NCBI GenBank assembly: GCA_028101545.1
Contig: JAOHKZ010000015.1
Location: 1 to 47,055 of the forward strand
DNA length: 47,055 bases
Direction of reading: 5' to 3'
DNA from: Opitutales bacterium
Lineage (GTDB): Bacteria; Verrucomicrobiota; Verrucomicrobiia; Opitutales; Seribacteraceae
Within the stretch, counting starts at the first letter, position 1. Each line of letters begins with the position of its first letter. Under the pieces are notes generated by a model. The model was not told where the DNA came from, did not search any database, and saw nothing but the letters and a program-made list of their open reading frames with translations. Below, one piece after another: positions 1-7,725 of this stretch. The translations under genes and the position numbers were made by a program.

Positions 1-195
1 CATAGAATTACCGCTTGCCTTTTCGGGCGTCGCTAAGTTCATTACATCTGATAATCTTACCCTTTTTCTTGTCGTATCTGGTAGTGTATATGTTTTGAGG
101 AAACTCTCGTCAATTAATTTACAGATTGACCTATAACTCTTATAACCAAGGATATATGAAGCTTCTGTTAGTGTGATTAATTTATTTTCATTCAT
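1..195 (-). CDS. Helix-turn-helix DNA-binding protein, 3' end beyond the window
   Basis: An open frame runs leftward off the window edge: 65 codons without a stop from an ATG at 195. The N-terminus (KLITLTEASYILGYKSYRSI) looks like the first helices of the short excisionase/MerR-type helix-turn-helix family, where L-T-x-x-E-A-x-x-x-L-G is followed by a recognition helix. A later patch, RKRVRLSDV, resembles the wing and the R-x-x-R-x-x-x-D/E segment of the same family. An in-frame ATG at 213 is an alternative start with an AGGA about 12 bases upstream; neither start has an ideal ribosome binding site. Such proteins are often excisionases or small regulators of mobile elements, but no integrase or other mobile gene is visible here, so the role is open. 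The family assignment is by eye. Confidence 0.5.
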   Translation of the reverse strand, partial: MNENKLITLTEASYILGYKSYRSICKLIDESFLKTYTLPDTTRKRVRLSDVMNLATPEKASGNSM

Positions 196-333
196 AACAG
201 TAATTATCTTCATGATTAATTAATTTCCTAGTTTCTAAAATCATTTTTTTTAAGAAGATAATACTTGTTTGTTCATGTTATTAGATTGAATTTTAAATTA
301 ATTACATTTAAATGAATATGTCAATTTATAAAC

Positions 334-465
334 ATGCATATTGCATTTATTTTTATTTTTTTAATTTGTATGGCTTTTTCTCTTTTGATCTATATAAATC
401 AGGTTGAACTTCGTTCATACCTAGGTGTTAATTATAGGCTTTTAAAATATTCCTCGACCAGTTGA
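334..465 (+). CDS. Possible 43-residue single-span membrane peptide
   Basis: A short frame starting at ATG 334 encodes a very hydrophobic N-terminal segment (about residues 3-20, rich in Ile, Phe and Leu) and a short basic tail. It has no recognisable ribosome binding site and lies in very AT-rich DNA, where hydrophobic frames arise by chance. Its 3' end overlaps the opposite-strand frame at 428-574. No family is recognised. It is listed only because it has the shape of a small membrane protein. Confidence 0.12.
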   Translation: MHIAFIFIFLICMAFSLLIYINQVELRSYLGVNYRLLKYSSTS

Positions 466-574
466 CCAATTGATTGTTACTCCTCAGGCAGAACTCTTCG
501 ATCCCATCTTCTGCCGCTCCACTAAAAGAACAGCATGCCATGGCTAAGACTAAGTCTGGGAATATATTTTTCAT
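428..574 (-). CDS. Possible 48-residue exported peptide or truncated gene start
   Basis: An ATG at 574 is preceded by AAGGA at about 10 bases, one of the better ribosome binding sites in this region. The product starts MKNIFPDLVLAMACCSFSGA, which resembles an export signal with a short n-region, a hydrophobic core and small residues near position 20. About 28 polar residues follow before TAA. It may be a genuine small secreted peptide, or the surviving 5' end of a larger exported protein whose remainder is lost. The neighbouring DNA holds other gene fragments on the same strand, which favours the second reading. No family is recognised. Confidence 0.25.
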   Translation of the reverse strand: MKNIFPDLVLAMACCSFSGAAEDGIEEFCLRSNNQLVNWSRNILKAYN

Positions 575-646
575 TGGTAGTTATTCCTTATTTTTTTGTT
601 AGCCGAACTTGGTGCTGTTTGTGGCATCAAAAAGTTAAAACACTCC

Positions 647-783
647 TTAGCTAACTTCCTGAGATAATTCCTTCAGCAAATCCTTCTTCATAGGTTCTTG
701 AGGACCTTATCACGGAGGGAAGCTTCTGTTTCAATAGAAAGTCGCAGGAATTGATTGTGCTTTTCTTTTTCTTGCAGAATCAT
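647..783 (-). pseudogene. Probable broken reading frame, product unknown
   Basis: From ATG 783 a 31-codon frame encodes a charged helical peptide (MILQEKEKHNQFLRLSIETE...) and ends at TGA 690-688. A second frame begins at the overlapping ATG 691 and encodes MKKDLLKELSQEVS before TAA. Both pieces have the composition of ordinary charged protein, and joining them with one frameshift gives a continuous helix. This suggests a small gene broken by a frameshift, although two tiny overlapping frames or chance cannot be excluded. It lies between the doubtful secreted peptide (428-574) and the decayed membrane-protein gene (838-1100) on the same strand. Confidence 0.2.
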
Positions 784-837
784 TGTCTAACAAACACTTT
801 GCTTTAAATCCACAATTTTGGATAAAATTGAAAAAGT

Positions 838-1100
838 TTATTTTCTACATTGGGCGTAAGCAAAATACAGAGCGACATGACCTACTGGAATAGTAACCAG
901 TAAACCTACTCCCAGGCAGATGACACCAAAATTTGAAGAAGTCCGAGAACAATAAAAAGAAGGATTAATTTAATTTAATTTCCTTTAGCTACATTTCTGG
1001 ATGCTTTCATGATATCGGTAAAAGATAAATTCGGGCGATCTGCTAGAACGCAGGGAGAAAATGTCCAGCAGATAGAAAAAATAATACCGGTGCGAATGCT
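838..1100 (-). pseudogene. Decayed C-terminal part of a multi-span membrane protein
   Basis: Reading leftward from about 1100, one frame gives GIIFSICWTFSPCVLADRP, then NLSFTDIMKASRNVAKGN, a TAA, then IKLILLFIVLGLLQIL. After a shift of frame at about 940-950 it continues GVICLGVGLLVTIPVGHVAL, then YFAYAQ, and ends at TAA 840-838. This order (a P-x-x-x-A-D-R segment, an A-x-x-x-S-x-x-V-x-x-G-N helix, a hydrophobic span, then L-G-x-G-L-L-V-T-I-P and a closing A-Y-A) is typical of the C-terminal half of uncharacterised bacterial integral membrane proteins in the DUF975-like group. One internal stop and one frameshift break it, and no matching N-terminal half was found upstream, so the gene looks dead and truncated. 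The family resemblance is from memory of the motif, not a search. Confidence 0.55.
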
Positions 1101-1577
1101 TTAATGGCTCAGATTACATCGGAACCTGATTCCTTTTCGTATATTGCACGCCGTATGAGTTTATTATTTTACTTCAAAACTAGAGCACTCTTTTACAGGC
1201 GATCGTAAGTATCCAATTTAAGAAATTGGTCCCTCTTACAAATCATTTTGCTATTTTTAGCTGATAAACTCGTGATCGTTTTTCATTGATTCTTCATCAC
1301 ATTTTAACTGAGGATTTCAGCCTTAGGTTTCTAGATTAAGAGTGGCTTCTCTTTTGGTAATATGCTCAGATTTTCCAGTATTGCTCAAACTGATTTTATG
1401 GAGTTGGTTTTAAGGTGTTCTTTAAGCCCTTAGGAAGATAAATGTTCACGGGTATCTAATCGTCATGAATTAGTTAATGGAATAAAGATCATTCATCATA
1501 TGCGAATTTTTCTTTTCTCTTTTAGTGAACTAAGTACAGTAAGCATTATTATTCCTCAAAATGTAATAAGAAACCTT
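1101..1577. other. Gene-free stretch upstream of the sulfatase
   Basis: About 480 bases with no convincing coding frame on either strand, no tRNA-like fold and no obvious repeat. An in-frame ATG at 1500 would lengthen the sulfatase by 26 residues that do not look like a signal peptide, so this part is taken as untranslated. The sulfatase promoter should lie here, but no confident -35/-10 pair was identified. Confidence 0.5.
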
Positions 1578-3569
1578 ATGAAATATTTTCTGTTAGTGCT
1601 GTTTTCTTTTTCCTTAAAATTAAGTGCTGCAGACAATTTTCTCGTCTCAAATTTCGTTAAGCCTGCAAAGAGCCTTTCTTTTAATTCGTTACACACTAAT
1701 CAAGTTTCATCACAACATTCTGGAATTTCACATGAGAAAAATATAATCGATCGCCCTGATAAGCCTAATATAGTTTTACTTTTAGCGGATGACTTGGGGT
1801 GGCAGGATGTTGGGTGCTATGATATCGATTTAGAAAGTCCAATGGAAACTCCCCATATTGATGCTTTAGCAAAAAAAGGAGTTCTTTTTCGACAAGGCTA
1901 TTCACCCGCTCCCACCTGTGCACCCACTCGTTGTGCAATAATGAGTGGGCGACATCCCGCGGTTGCTCAAAAGACTCATGTTGTGGGTGGAAATCCTCCA
2001 ACCCCCTATAATAAGACCGCACACCCTGTAATGGATCCATGGTATAGTGGGAGAATGAAGTTATCGGAAGTAACCATAGCGGAAGCTCTTCAAGGGAATG
2101 GATATGCAACCGGGCATACCGGCAAGTGGCATATGGCAATTGATCATAATGCGTTTCCACAACCGGAGGATCAGGGGTTTACCTTTACCCGGCATGATCT
2201 AGGAGAAAGCCGGGCGATGCGTCCGCACAGATTGACTGGGTTTGCGACAAACAAAAAGGATGATCCTTATAAGTTGGATGAAAATGGATACCCCCGAGAT
2301 CAAACCACAATCGATGCGATTGAGTTTATAGCCAAGAATAAAGAAAATCCTTTCTTTTTGTATTATGCTGCCTGGTTGGTTCACACACCGATTCATTCAA
2401 GAAGTAAGGATTTATTAAAAAAATATTGTGATAAACTTGGAGTTGATTTTCCCGTAGATCCAGTCGGCTGGTCTTTGAATGGTCAGCAAAACCCATACTA
2501 TTGTGCGATGGTTGAAATGTTTGATGCTTACATTGGGCAAATCATAAATTACTTGGAAGAGACTGAAGATCCACGATGGCCGGGGCATAAATTAATTGAG
2601 AACACTTATATCATACTGACATCCGATAATGGAGGAATGGAAAAAGTTCCCGGTGAGATTATCACAGACAATTATCCATTGGATAAGGGGAAGATTAATG
2701 CAAAAGAAGGTGGAGTTAGAGTTCCATTTATCATTACTGGTCCAAAAATTAAAGCTAATCAAGAAAGCAATGTGATGGTTAACGGTCTTGACTTTTATCC
2801 CACAATTTTGGGGTGGACGGGAACCCAAAGACCTAGGGAACAGAATTTAGATGGTTCCGATTTAAGTAAATTTCTGGAAATTAATCCACAGTCAGCAAGC
2901 TTGGTAAAAGACAGTATGGGGGAAATTAGAAATTCAATGATCTGGCACTTTCCACATGGAGTGGCTCAGCAATCCACACTTCGTGTAAATGGTTGGAAAT
3001 TAGTTTATAATTATATGCCCACAAAGCCCAAATTGGAACTTTATCAATTATACAAGAATTATCCTAACCCATCGAGTAGAGTTGATATTGAAGAAGCCGA
3101 AAACCTAGTTGCCAAAATGCCTGATAAGGCAGAACAGATGAGGAAGGAACTATTTCGCAGGCTAGATGAAATGAATGCTTCCTACCCCTATAGAAATCCA
3201 CACTATAAAGGGCAGCTTTTGCATAAGGATAAGGTCTGTGTTGGAGTTGCCAATGGAATGGATAGAGAGGGTAACTCGGTATGGGCACAGTTTAAGGGCA
3301 GAGGATCGAAAGTGGTAAAAGGACAGCTGCTTTACACTCTAAATGGGGGAGAGAAGAGTGAGGAATGGTATGTAAAAAAGGCCTTAATTAAGGGAAACCT
3401 TCTGGTTGCAAAGTTGCCATCAAATGCGACTCATTATGTTTTTAATTTCGTGGATGAGCACAATTTTCTCGTGTCTTATCCAGAGATGCTAGATTTACTT
3501 GAAGCAGGAAAGCAAAAGGGGAAGGGGCCTTATTCATCGTCCGCATTTGTTGTTAAAAACTTAAAATAG
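1578..3569 (+). CDS. Secreted type I (formylglycine-dependent) sulfatase
   Basis: This is a 663-residue sulfatase of the alkaline-phosphatase superfamily. It hydrolyses sulfate esters, probably on algal or other marine polysaccharides or glycosides; the exact substrate cannot be read from the sequence. The start is placed at ATG 1578 because MKYFLLVLFSFSLKLSA is a clear signal peptide; the upstream ATG at 1500 would bury it. Key residues are the metal-binding Asp pair in LLADDLGW (residues 71-72), and Cys114 in C-A-P-T-R, the cysteine converted to formylglycine by a sulfatase-maturing enzyme. Further marks are T-G-K-W-H around 180 and L-T-S-D-N-G-G near 350. A C-terminal beta-rich region of about 100 residues follows the catalytic domain. 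No maturase or SusD/TonB-receptor partner is adjacent. A bidirectional terminator closes the gene. Confidence 0.93.
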   Translation: MKYFLLVLFSFSLKLSAADNFLVSNFVKPAKSLSFNSLHTNQVSSQHSGISHEKNIIDRPDKPNIVLLLADDLGWQDVGCYDIDLESPMETPHIDALAKKGVLFRQGYSPAPTCAPTRCAIMSGRHPAVAQKTHVVGGNPPTPYNKTAHPVMDPWYSGRMKLSEVTIAEALQGNGYATGHTGKWHMAIDHNAFPQPEDQGFTFTRHDLGESRAMRPHRLTGFATNKKDDPYKLDENGYPRDQTTIDAIEFIAKNKENPFFLYYAAWLVHTPIHSRSKDLLKKYCDKLGVDFPVDPVGWSLNGQQNPYYCAMVEMFDAYIGQIINYLEETEDPRWPGHKLIENTYIILTSDNGGMEKVPGEIITDNYPLDKGKINAKEGGVRVPFIITGPKIKANQESNVMVNGLDFYPTILGWTGTQRPREQNLDGSDLSKFLEINPQSASLVKDSMGEIRNSMIWHFPHGVAQQSTLRVNGWKLVYNYMPTKPKLELYQLYKNYPNPSSRVDIEEAENLVAKMPDKAEQMRKELFRRLDEMNASYPYRNPHYKGQLLHKDKVCVGVANGMDREGNSVWAQFKGRGSKVVKGQLLYTLNGGEKSEEWYVKKALIKGNLLVAKLPSNATHYVFNFVDEHNFLVSYPEMLDLLEAGKQKGKGPYSSSAFVVKNLK

Positions 3570-3603
3570 TTAATATTTAAGAAAAAACTTCGAATAGATT
3601 AAC

Positions 3604-3634
3604 AAAAAAACACCGTATTTCTACGGTGTTTTTT
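3604..3634. terminator. Bidirectional intrinsic terminator
   Basis: A perfect 7-bp stem, CACCGTA / TACGGTG, with a TTTC loop (3611-3628) is followed by six T and preceded by seven A. It can therefore end transcription of both the sulfatase on the plus strand and the lipoprotein gene arriving on the minus strand. Confidence 0.9.
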
Positions 3635-3746
3635 GGGCTTTAAACAAACTTTTTTTGAAACAAACTGACTTTAGTCAATAGGTAAGACTGATCAATGTTG
3701 AGAATGTTCAAAAAAATTTCTTGTTGGGAAGATGAAATTAATCTGC

Positions 3747-4196
3747 TTATTTTAAGAGCTTACCCTGTTTCCAAATTTCCTGAGTTTGAATGGAGCCATC
3801 CGTTTTCCAGGCTGTCCACATCCCTGATTTTAGACCTTTTTCAAAAGAGCCCATAAGCTTCGGCTTAGCATTTTCGTATAAAAAAATAAACGGGCCATCT
3901 TCAATACCATCTTTCAAGTACCCAACGCCAACTTGGAACTCATCTTTTTGTTTTATCCAGCCAGTGTAAGCAGTTCCATTTAACATTGCCGGGGAGTTGT
4001 CCTCTGTCCAATTCAATTCTTGTAAAGAAATAGCTTCTTTTAGAATTTTTTCCAAATTGGATTTCTGTAAAAGGTCAATTGAGATAATGGCATTTTGATC
4101 CTTTAATTCAATGCCGGAAGGTGGTTTCGAGTTTTCATTCCCACAGGAAAAGAGCGTTAATAAGCATGCGAAAAGAGCTAGTTTCTTTTTATTCAT
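3747..4196 (-). CDS. Lipoprotein with MORN/YwqK-like repeats
   Basis: A 149-residue predicted lipoprotein. Residues 1-18 (MNKKKLALFACLLTLFSC) form a signal peptide ending in a lipobox with Cys18 as the lipidation site. The C-terminal half has the short aromatic/Gly pattern of MORN-variant (YwqK-type) repeats, for example Y-x-x-x-x-x-D-G-P-F, M-G-S-F-x-x-G and G-x-W-x-x-W-x-x-D-G. Proteins annotated as YwqK-family antitoxins share this repeat, but the name is misleading here: no toxin gene is adjacent and the product should sit in the outer membrane or periplasm. It stands alone between the sulfatase terminator and nadA. Confidence 0.6.
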   Translation of the reverse strand: MNKKKLALFACLLTLFSCGNENSKPPSGIELKDQNAIISIDLLQKSNLEKILKEAISLQELNWTEDNSPAMLNGTAYTGWIKQKDEFQVGVGYLKDGIEDGPFIFLYENAKPKLMGSFEKGLKSGMWTAWKTDGSIQTQEIWKQGKLLK

Positions 4197-4318
4197 TGTA
4201 GATTAAAAATGATAGAATGTTTGATTTATATTAAGCCATCTATTTTAGAAATACTTTTAGTCCACTATAATTTTGTATTATTAATCTAAGATAGAAAAAA
4301 GTAGACAGGAAGAACCTT

Positions 4319-5302
4319 TTAGCTCCATTTTAGCATTCGCTCGATTGGTTTTTGTGCACTTTCGATTAATGATTGTGTCATGCTGATCTCTGGAGATGTA
4401 TTTTTTAAGCAATCGAGTAGCTTCGTAATCGTATTCATTTTCATAAAACGACAGTCATTACAGGCACAATGTCCGGTTGGTCCTGCGATAAATGATTTAT
4501 TTGGTAATTCTCGGGTCAGGCGATGCATCATTCCAGTTTCAGTCAGGATAATAAAGGTATCAGCAGGACTATTTTTACAGTAGTTGACCATTTTTTCAGT
4601 GCTACAAACCTCGTCGGCAAGGTCTCTAACTGATTCAATGCATTCGGGATGTGCAACAACGGGGGCATTAGGATGTTCCAATCGGCATCTTTCGATTGAT
4701 TCTTTTGTGAAAAGTACATGAGCGTAACAACTACCTGGCCAAAGTTTCATCTTTCGACCGGTTTGTCCTATAACCCATTGCCCAAGGTTTTGATCAGGTA
4801 CAAAAAGAATTTCCTTATCTTTTGGAACATTATTTACGATTTGAACGGCATTTCCACTTGTACATATAACATCACTCAATGCCTTTACATCGGCTGAGCA
4901 ATTTACATAAGCAACGATATAAGTATTTGGATTCTTTTGTTTATAATCGGCTAATTGTTCAGCAGGGCATGAATCAGAAAGAGAGCAACCAGCATCCATG
5001 TCTGGAAGAAGAACTGTTTTACTTGGGTTAAGAATTTTGGCCGTTTCGGCCATGAAGTGGACCCCGCAGAAAACAATAATGTCCGCATTGGTAGTTGCTG
5101 CCTGCCTAGCAAGACCCAGGGAGTCACCCACATAATCTGCAATTTTTTGAATCGGTTCTATTTGATAATTATGGCAGAGAATTACCGCATTTTTTTCTGT
5201 TTTTAAATTAACAATCTCTTGCTGTTCCAGGGACAGAGTAGGGGGAGATTGGTTGTGCTTGAAGATTTGCAGATCAAATTTTGTATCTGTTGCTAAACTC
5301 AT
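4319..5302 (-). CDS. nadA: Quinolinate synthase NadA
   Basis: NadA condenses iminosuccinate with dihydroxyacetone phosphate to quinolinate in de novo NAD synthesis, using a [4Fe-4S] cluster. The protein is 327 residues from ATG 5302. This start overlaps the upstream Fur-family gene as ATGA and has an AAGGCG about 9 bases before it; longer starts at 5350 or 5323 lie inside that gene. Family blocks are visible: CHNYQIEP near 43-50, YVGDSL, and DAGCSLSDSC, W-P-G-S-C-Y-A-H and HCACNDC. Cys106, Cys192 and Cys284 are the likely cluster ligands by comparison with known NadA proteins. nadB and nadC are not in the window. Coupling to a Fur-type regulator suggests metal- or redox-linked control of NAD synthesis. 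Confidence 0.96.
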   Translation of the reverse strand: MSLATDTKFDLQIFKHNQSPPTLSLEQQEIVNLKTEKNAVILCHNYQIEPIQKIADYVGDSLGLARQAATTNADIIVFCGVHFMAETAKILNPSKTVLLPDMDAGCSLSDSCPAEQLADYKQKNPNTYIVAYVNCSADVKALSDVICTSGNAVQIVNNVPKDKEILFVPDQNLGQWVIGQTGRKMKLWPGSCYAHVLFTKESIERCRLEHPNAPVVAHPECIESVRDLADEVCSTEKMVNYCKNSPADTFIILTETGMMHRLTRELPNKSFIAGPTGHCACNDCRFMKMNTITKLLDCLKNTSPEISMTQSLIESAQKPIERMLKWS

Positions 5303-5772
5303 ACTTGGTTCGCCTTTGTACATTGGCCTTTTTTTCGAAAATCTGGGCATTCAGCGTGTACTTGAAGCCTTTGGTCTTTTACATCTAAACCAAGTTTTTC
5401 GGAAACTGTTTTCCCATACCACTCCATAAATGGTGCATCTATATCGAAAATATTTTTACAGTCTGAGCATACAACTTGTGCTTTGAAAGTTTCAGACCTA
5501 CCATTAAGGGCATAAAATTTATTATCCTGCCCAATATCAATTTTACGAATAATTCCGCTTTCAACAAGTAAGGGTAAATTTCGGTAAACGGTAGCTCTTG
5601 AAACGGTATCATCTAGGTTTTGAGCATCTTGTAATAATTGATCAGCAGTAAAATGACCAGATTGACGAAATAAGGCTTCCAGCACTCCCTTTCTCTGTCC
5701 AGTCACACGCAAGCCTTTGCTGGCAAGAAAACCAGAAAAGCTTTCCCATGTTTCTTTATCACAAAGAGTCAT
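5299..5772 (-). CDS. Fur-family transcriptional repressor lacking the usual histidine cluster
   Basis: A 157-residue Fur/PerR/Zur-type regulator. The N-terminal winged helix is clear (LRVTGQRKGVLEAL, then TADQLL, VSRATVYRNLPLLVESGII at about 58-75). In the dimerisation domain the zinc cysteines C102-x2-C105 are present, with a second pair at C142 and C151 spaced unusually far apart. The H-H-x-H segment that normally precedes the first C-x2-C and helps bind the regulatory metal is replaced by F-K-A-Q, with no histidine; one histidine remains at 139. This is a divergent member whose signal may not be Fe2+. The gene overlaps nadA by 4 bases and is transcribed first. A TACAAT about 25 bases upstream of the start could be its -10 box. 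Confidence 0.85.
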   Translation of the reverse strand: MTLCDKETWESFSGFLASKGLRVTGQRKGVLEALFRQSGHFTADQLLQDAQNLDDTVSRATVYRNLPLLVESGIIRKIDIGQDNKFYALNGRSETFKAQVVCSDCKNIFDIDAPFMEWYGKTVSEKLGLDVKDQRLQVHAECPDFRKKGQCTKANQV

Positions 5773-5924
5773 ATCAACTGATAAAATTGTACACTGATCA
5801 AACTTCTAAACACTAATATAATGAAGGTCAAATTTATTGAGACAGAAATGAGATAGTATCTGCAGGCAATTAATATTTTCCTTCGATCTTGTTTTTTTAT
5901 AATTTTACAACTAGGACAAAGTTA

Positions 5925-6794
5925 ATGGCAATTAAAGTTAATGAACATCTTATTCCCGATTGGGCAATTGAAAGGCAGGCACAGACCATGTTTGAGCAGG
6001 TGGCAAAATCAATGCCTGGTAAACCCAGGGAGGTCATTCAATTGGCTGCATTGGATCTCGCCAGAGATCGAATGATTGACCAAACTCTTATGGCACAAGA
6101 GAGTCAGAAACGGGATTATGTAATTGATGCCGAAGAAATAAATTTGGGGATGAAGAACTGGATTAGTCAGAATGGTGGAAAAAAAGCTTTTTCCAAGGGC
6201 AAGCATCCGGTGATTAAGACAGAAGACGATTTGCGGAAAGAAATAACAAGTCAAATACAGTTCAATCGATTATTAGAAGAGGAGTCCACTGGAGAGACTG
6301 TGAGTGAATCTGAGGCAAAAAAATACTATGATGCACGTCCGGATTTATTTGAGACAGAAGTTTTATTAACAGCTTCCCATATTTTAAAGATGGCAAAAAC
6401 GGAAGAGGAATTTGACCGTGCAGAGGAGCAAATTATTGAAATAAGAAAAAAAATTGAAAACGGTGAAGCTTTTGTCGATTTAATCAAGAAGGAATCTGAC
6501 GATTCACAAAATGACGGACACCTTGGAACTTTTGGTAAAGGTCGTATGGTACCTCCTTTTGAAAAAGCAGCTTTTGCCTTAAAAGTTGGCGAGATTAGTG
6601 AACCAGTAAAAAGCCAGTTTGGATGGCACTTAATCGAACTGCATGATCGAAAAGAACCTGAAGTCACTTCATTTGAAGAGGTAAAAGAAAAGATAATTGA
6701 ATATTTGGGAGAAAGAAGAAAAGACCGAGTATTTGATCAGTTTTTAGACAAACTTAAAAAGCAGGCTGAGATTACCGAGGTTGCAGGTATTTAA
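5925..6794 (+). CDS. PpiC/SurA-type peptidyl-prolyl cis-trans isomerase, apparently cytoplasmic
   Basis: A 289-residue parvulin-type isomerase. The chosen ATG at 5925 has AGGA eight bases upstream; an earlier TTG at 5889 would add residues without value. A SurA-N-like helical region (about 1-130) precedes a rotamase domain (about 145-250) with A-S-H-I-L, then [11 protein letters not shown]-x-F-G-K-G-x-M-V-P-P-F, G-E-I-S-E-P-V and S-Q-F-G-W-H-L-I. A short helical tail follows. Unlike SurA and most periplasmic PpiC proteins, it has no signal peptide, so it may act as a cytoplasmic folding factor similar in logic to trigger factor. It is divergent from the Fur gene and meets metF tail to tail one base later. 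Confidence 0.9.
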   Translation: MAIKVNEHLIPDWAIERQAQTMFEQVAKSMPGKPREVIQLAALDLARDRMIDQTLMAQESQKRDYVIDAEEINLGMKNWISQNGGKKAFSKGKHPVIKTEDDLRKEITSQIQFNRLLEEESTGETVSESEAKKYYDARPDLFETEVLLTASHILKMAKTEEEFDRAEEQIIEIRKKIENGEAFVDLIKKESDDSQNDGHLGTFGKGRMVPPFEKAAFALKVGEISEPVKSQFGWHLIELHDRKEPEVTSFEEVKEKIIEYLGERRKDRVFDQFLDKLKKQAEITEVAGI

Positions 6795-6795
6795 T

Positions 6796-7668
6796 TTATT
6801 TTTTGAGCCATTCTAAAATTCGTAAGCTCGCTTCAGATTGATTTAATGCATAAAGATGAAAGCCTGGTGCTCTTCGAGTTATTAGTTCTTTGACCTGTTT
6901 CTTGGCCCAATCTGTTCCCACTCCGGTTTGTTCTTCCTTTTCTACTTTTTCCAATCGTTCTTGTAGTTCCTTAGGTAAAGATGCTTCACACATTTTACAA
7001 AATCGTTGGACCTGACCGATTGACTGCACGGGTAATAAACCAGGGAGAACGGGTATTTCAATTTTGGCAGTTTTACAATCTTCGAGAAATTGAAAGTATA
7101 CTTGGTTATCAAAAAATAATTGAGTAGTAATAAAGTCTGCACCTGCATCCACTTTTTCTTTCAGGTGTAACAAATCGATCTTTTTTGAAGGTGATTCTGG
7201 ATGCTTTTCTGGATATCCTCCCACTCCGATTCCAAAGTGAGGGAAAAATTTGCGAATGAGGGAAACTAATTCAGTGGCATAGGAAAGACCCCCAACAACA
7301 GGTCTGAATTGATCCTCTCCTTGGGGAGGATCTCCGCGCAGAGCCATAATGTTACAGAACCCTTCCTCTGCAAACTCTTCCAGGATTTCAAGCAACTCAG
7401 TTTTTGTATGCCCGACACAGGTTAGGTGGGGCATGACTTCAAATCCAAATTCATTTTTTAGCACTTTTGCGTAGTGCATTGTTGTTTTACGGGTGCCACC
7501 GCCTGCTCCATAAGTGATAGAGACAAAGTCGGGGTTATGCGGTTTTAAGGCAGCCGCTGATTTGAGCATTTTTTCTCCTCCCGCTTCATTTTTTGGTGGA
7601 AAGAACTCGATGGAAAAAAGTGGTTTTTCCGGTGCGAAAAGTTTTGATATGGAGGTGCCTTTACTCAT
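6796..7668 (-). CDS. metF: 5,10-methylenetetrahydrofolate reductase
   Basis: MetF reduces 5,10-methylene-THF to 5-methyl-THF with FAD, supplying the methyl group for methionine synthesis. The 290-residue length is normal. Recognisable blocks are FSIEFFPPKN near 18-27, which includes the catalytic Glu (residue 21), V-S-I-T-Y-G-A-G-G, ALRGDPP and FITTQLFFDN. The start codon at 7668 has no Shine-Dalgarno sequence; instead a large dyad occupies the eight to thirty-five bases before it. The gene lies 57 bases downstream of the TonB operon on the same strand and could be reached by read-through, but the dyad suggests separate control. Confidence 0.96.
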   Translation of the reverse strand: MSKGTSISKLFAPEKPLFSIEFFPPKNEAGGEKMLKSAAALKPHNPDFVSITYGAGGGTRKTTMHYAKVLKNEFGFEVMPHLTCVGHTKTELLEILEEFAEEGFCNIMALRGDPPQGEDQFRPVVGGLSYATELVSLIRKFFPHFGIGVGGYPEKHPESPSKKIDLLHLKEKVDAGADFITTQLFFDNQVYFQFLEDCKTAKIEIPVLPGLLPVQSIGQVQRFCKMCEASLPKELQERLEKVEKEEQTGVGTDWAKKQVKELITRRAPGFHLYALNQSEASLRILEWLKK

Positions 7669-7675
7669 TTCATAT

Positions 7676-7703
7676 CAACATATCATGATATGATGATATG
7701 TTG
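7676..7703 (-). promoter_or_regulatory. Large inverted repeat before metF, candidate operator
   Basis: Arms CAACATATCAT and ATGATATGTTG are exact reverse complements of 11 bases separated by a 6-base spacer. A second, nested palindrome, CATATCATGATATG, overlaps the left arm. Such symmetry fits a dimeric repressor site. ArsR-family SAM/S-adenosylhomocysteine-cycle regulators are known to control metF-type genes through AT-rich dyads, but no such regulator is encoded here, so the binding protein is unknown. An RNA hairpin sequestering the start region is the alternative. Confidence 0.55.
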
Positions 7704-7725
7704 CAAGCCGGTTGTGCTTCTTGTT

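Noticed and set aside
1765-2160. 131-codon minus-strand frame inside the sulfatase gene
   Set aside because: It lies opposite the catalytic core of a clear sulfatase and has no family-like pattern or ribosome binding site.
5773-5888. Classical Fur box in the Fur-ppiC divergent gap
   Set aside because: A partial dyad TTGATCAGTGTACAA is present but does not match a GATAATNATTATC-type box closely enough to call.
7620-7725. Possible SAM riboswitch ahead of metF
   Set aside because: The leader is too short and lacks the conserved multi-helix core; only the AT-rich dyad is present.
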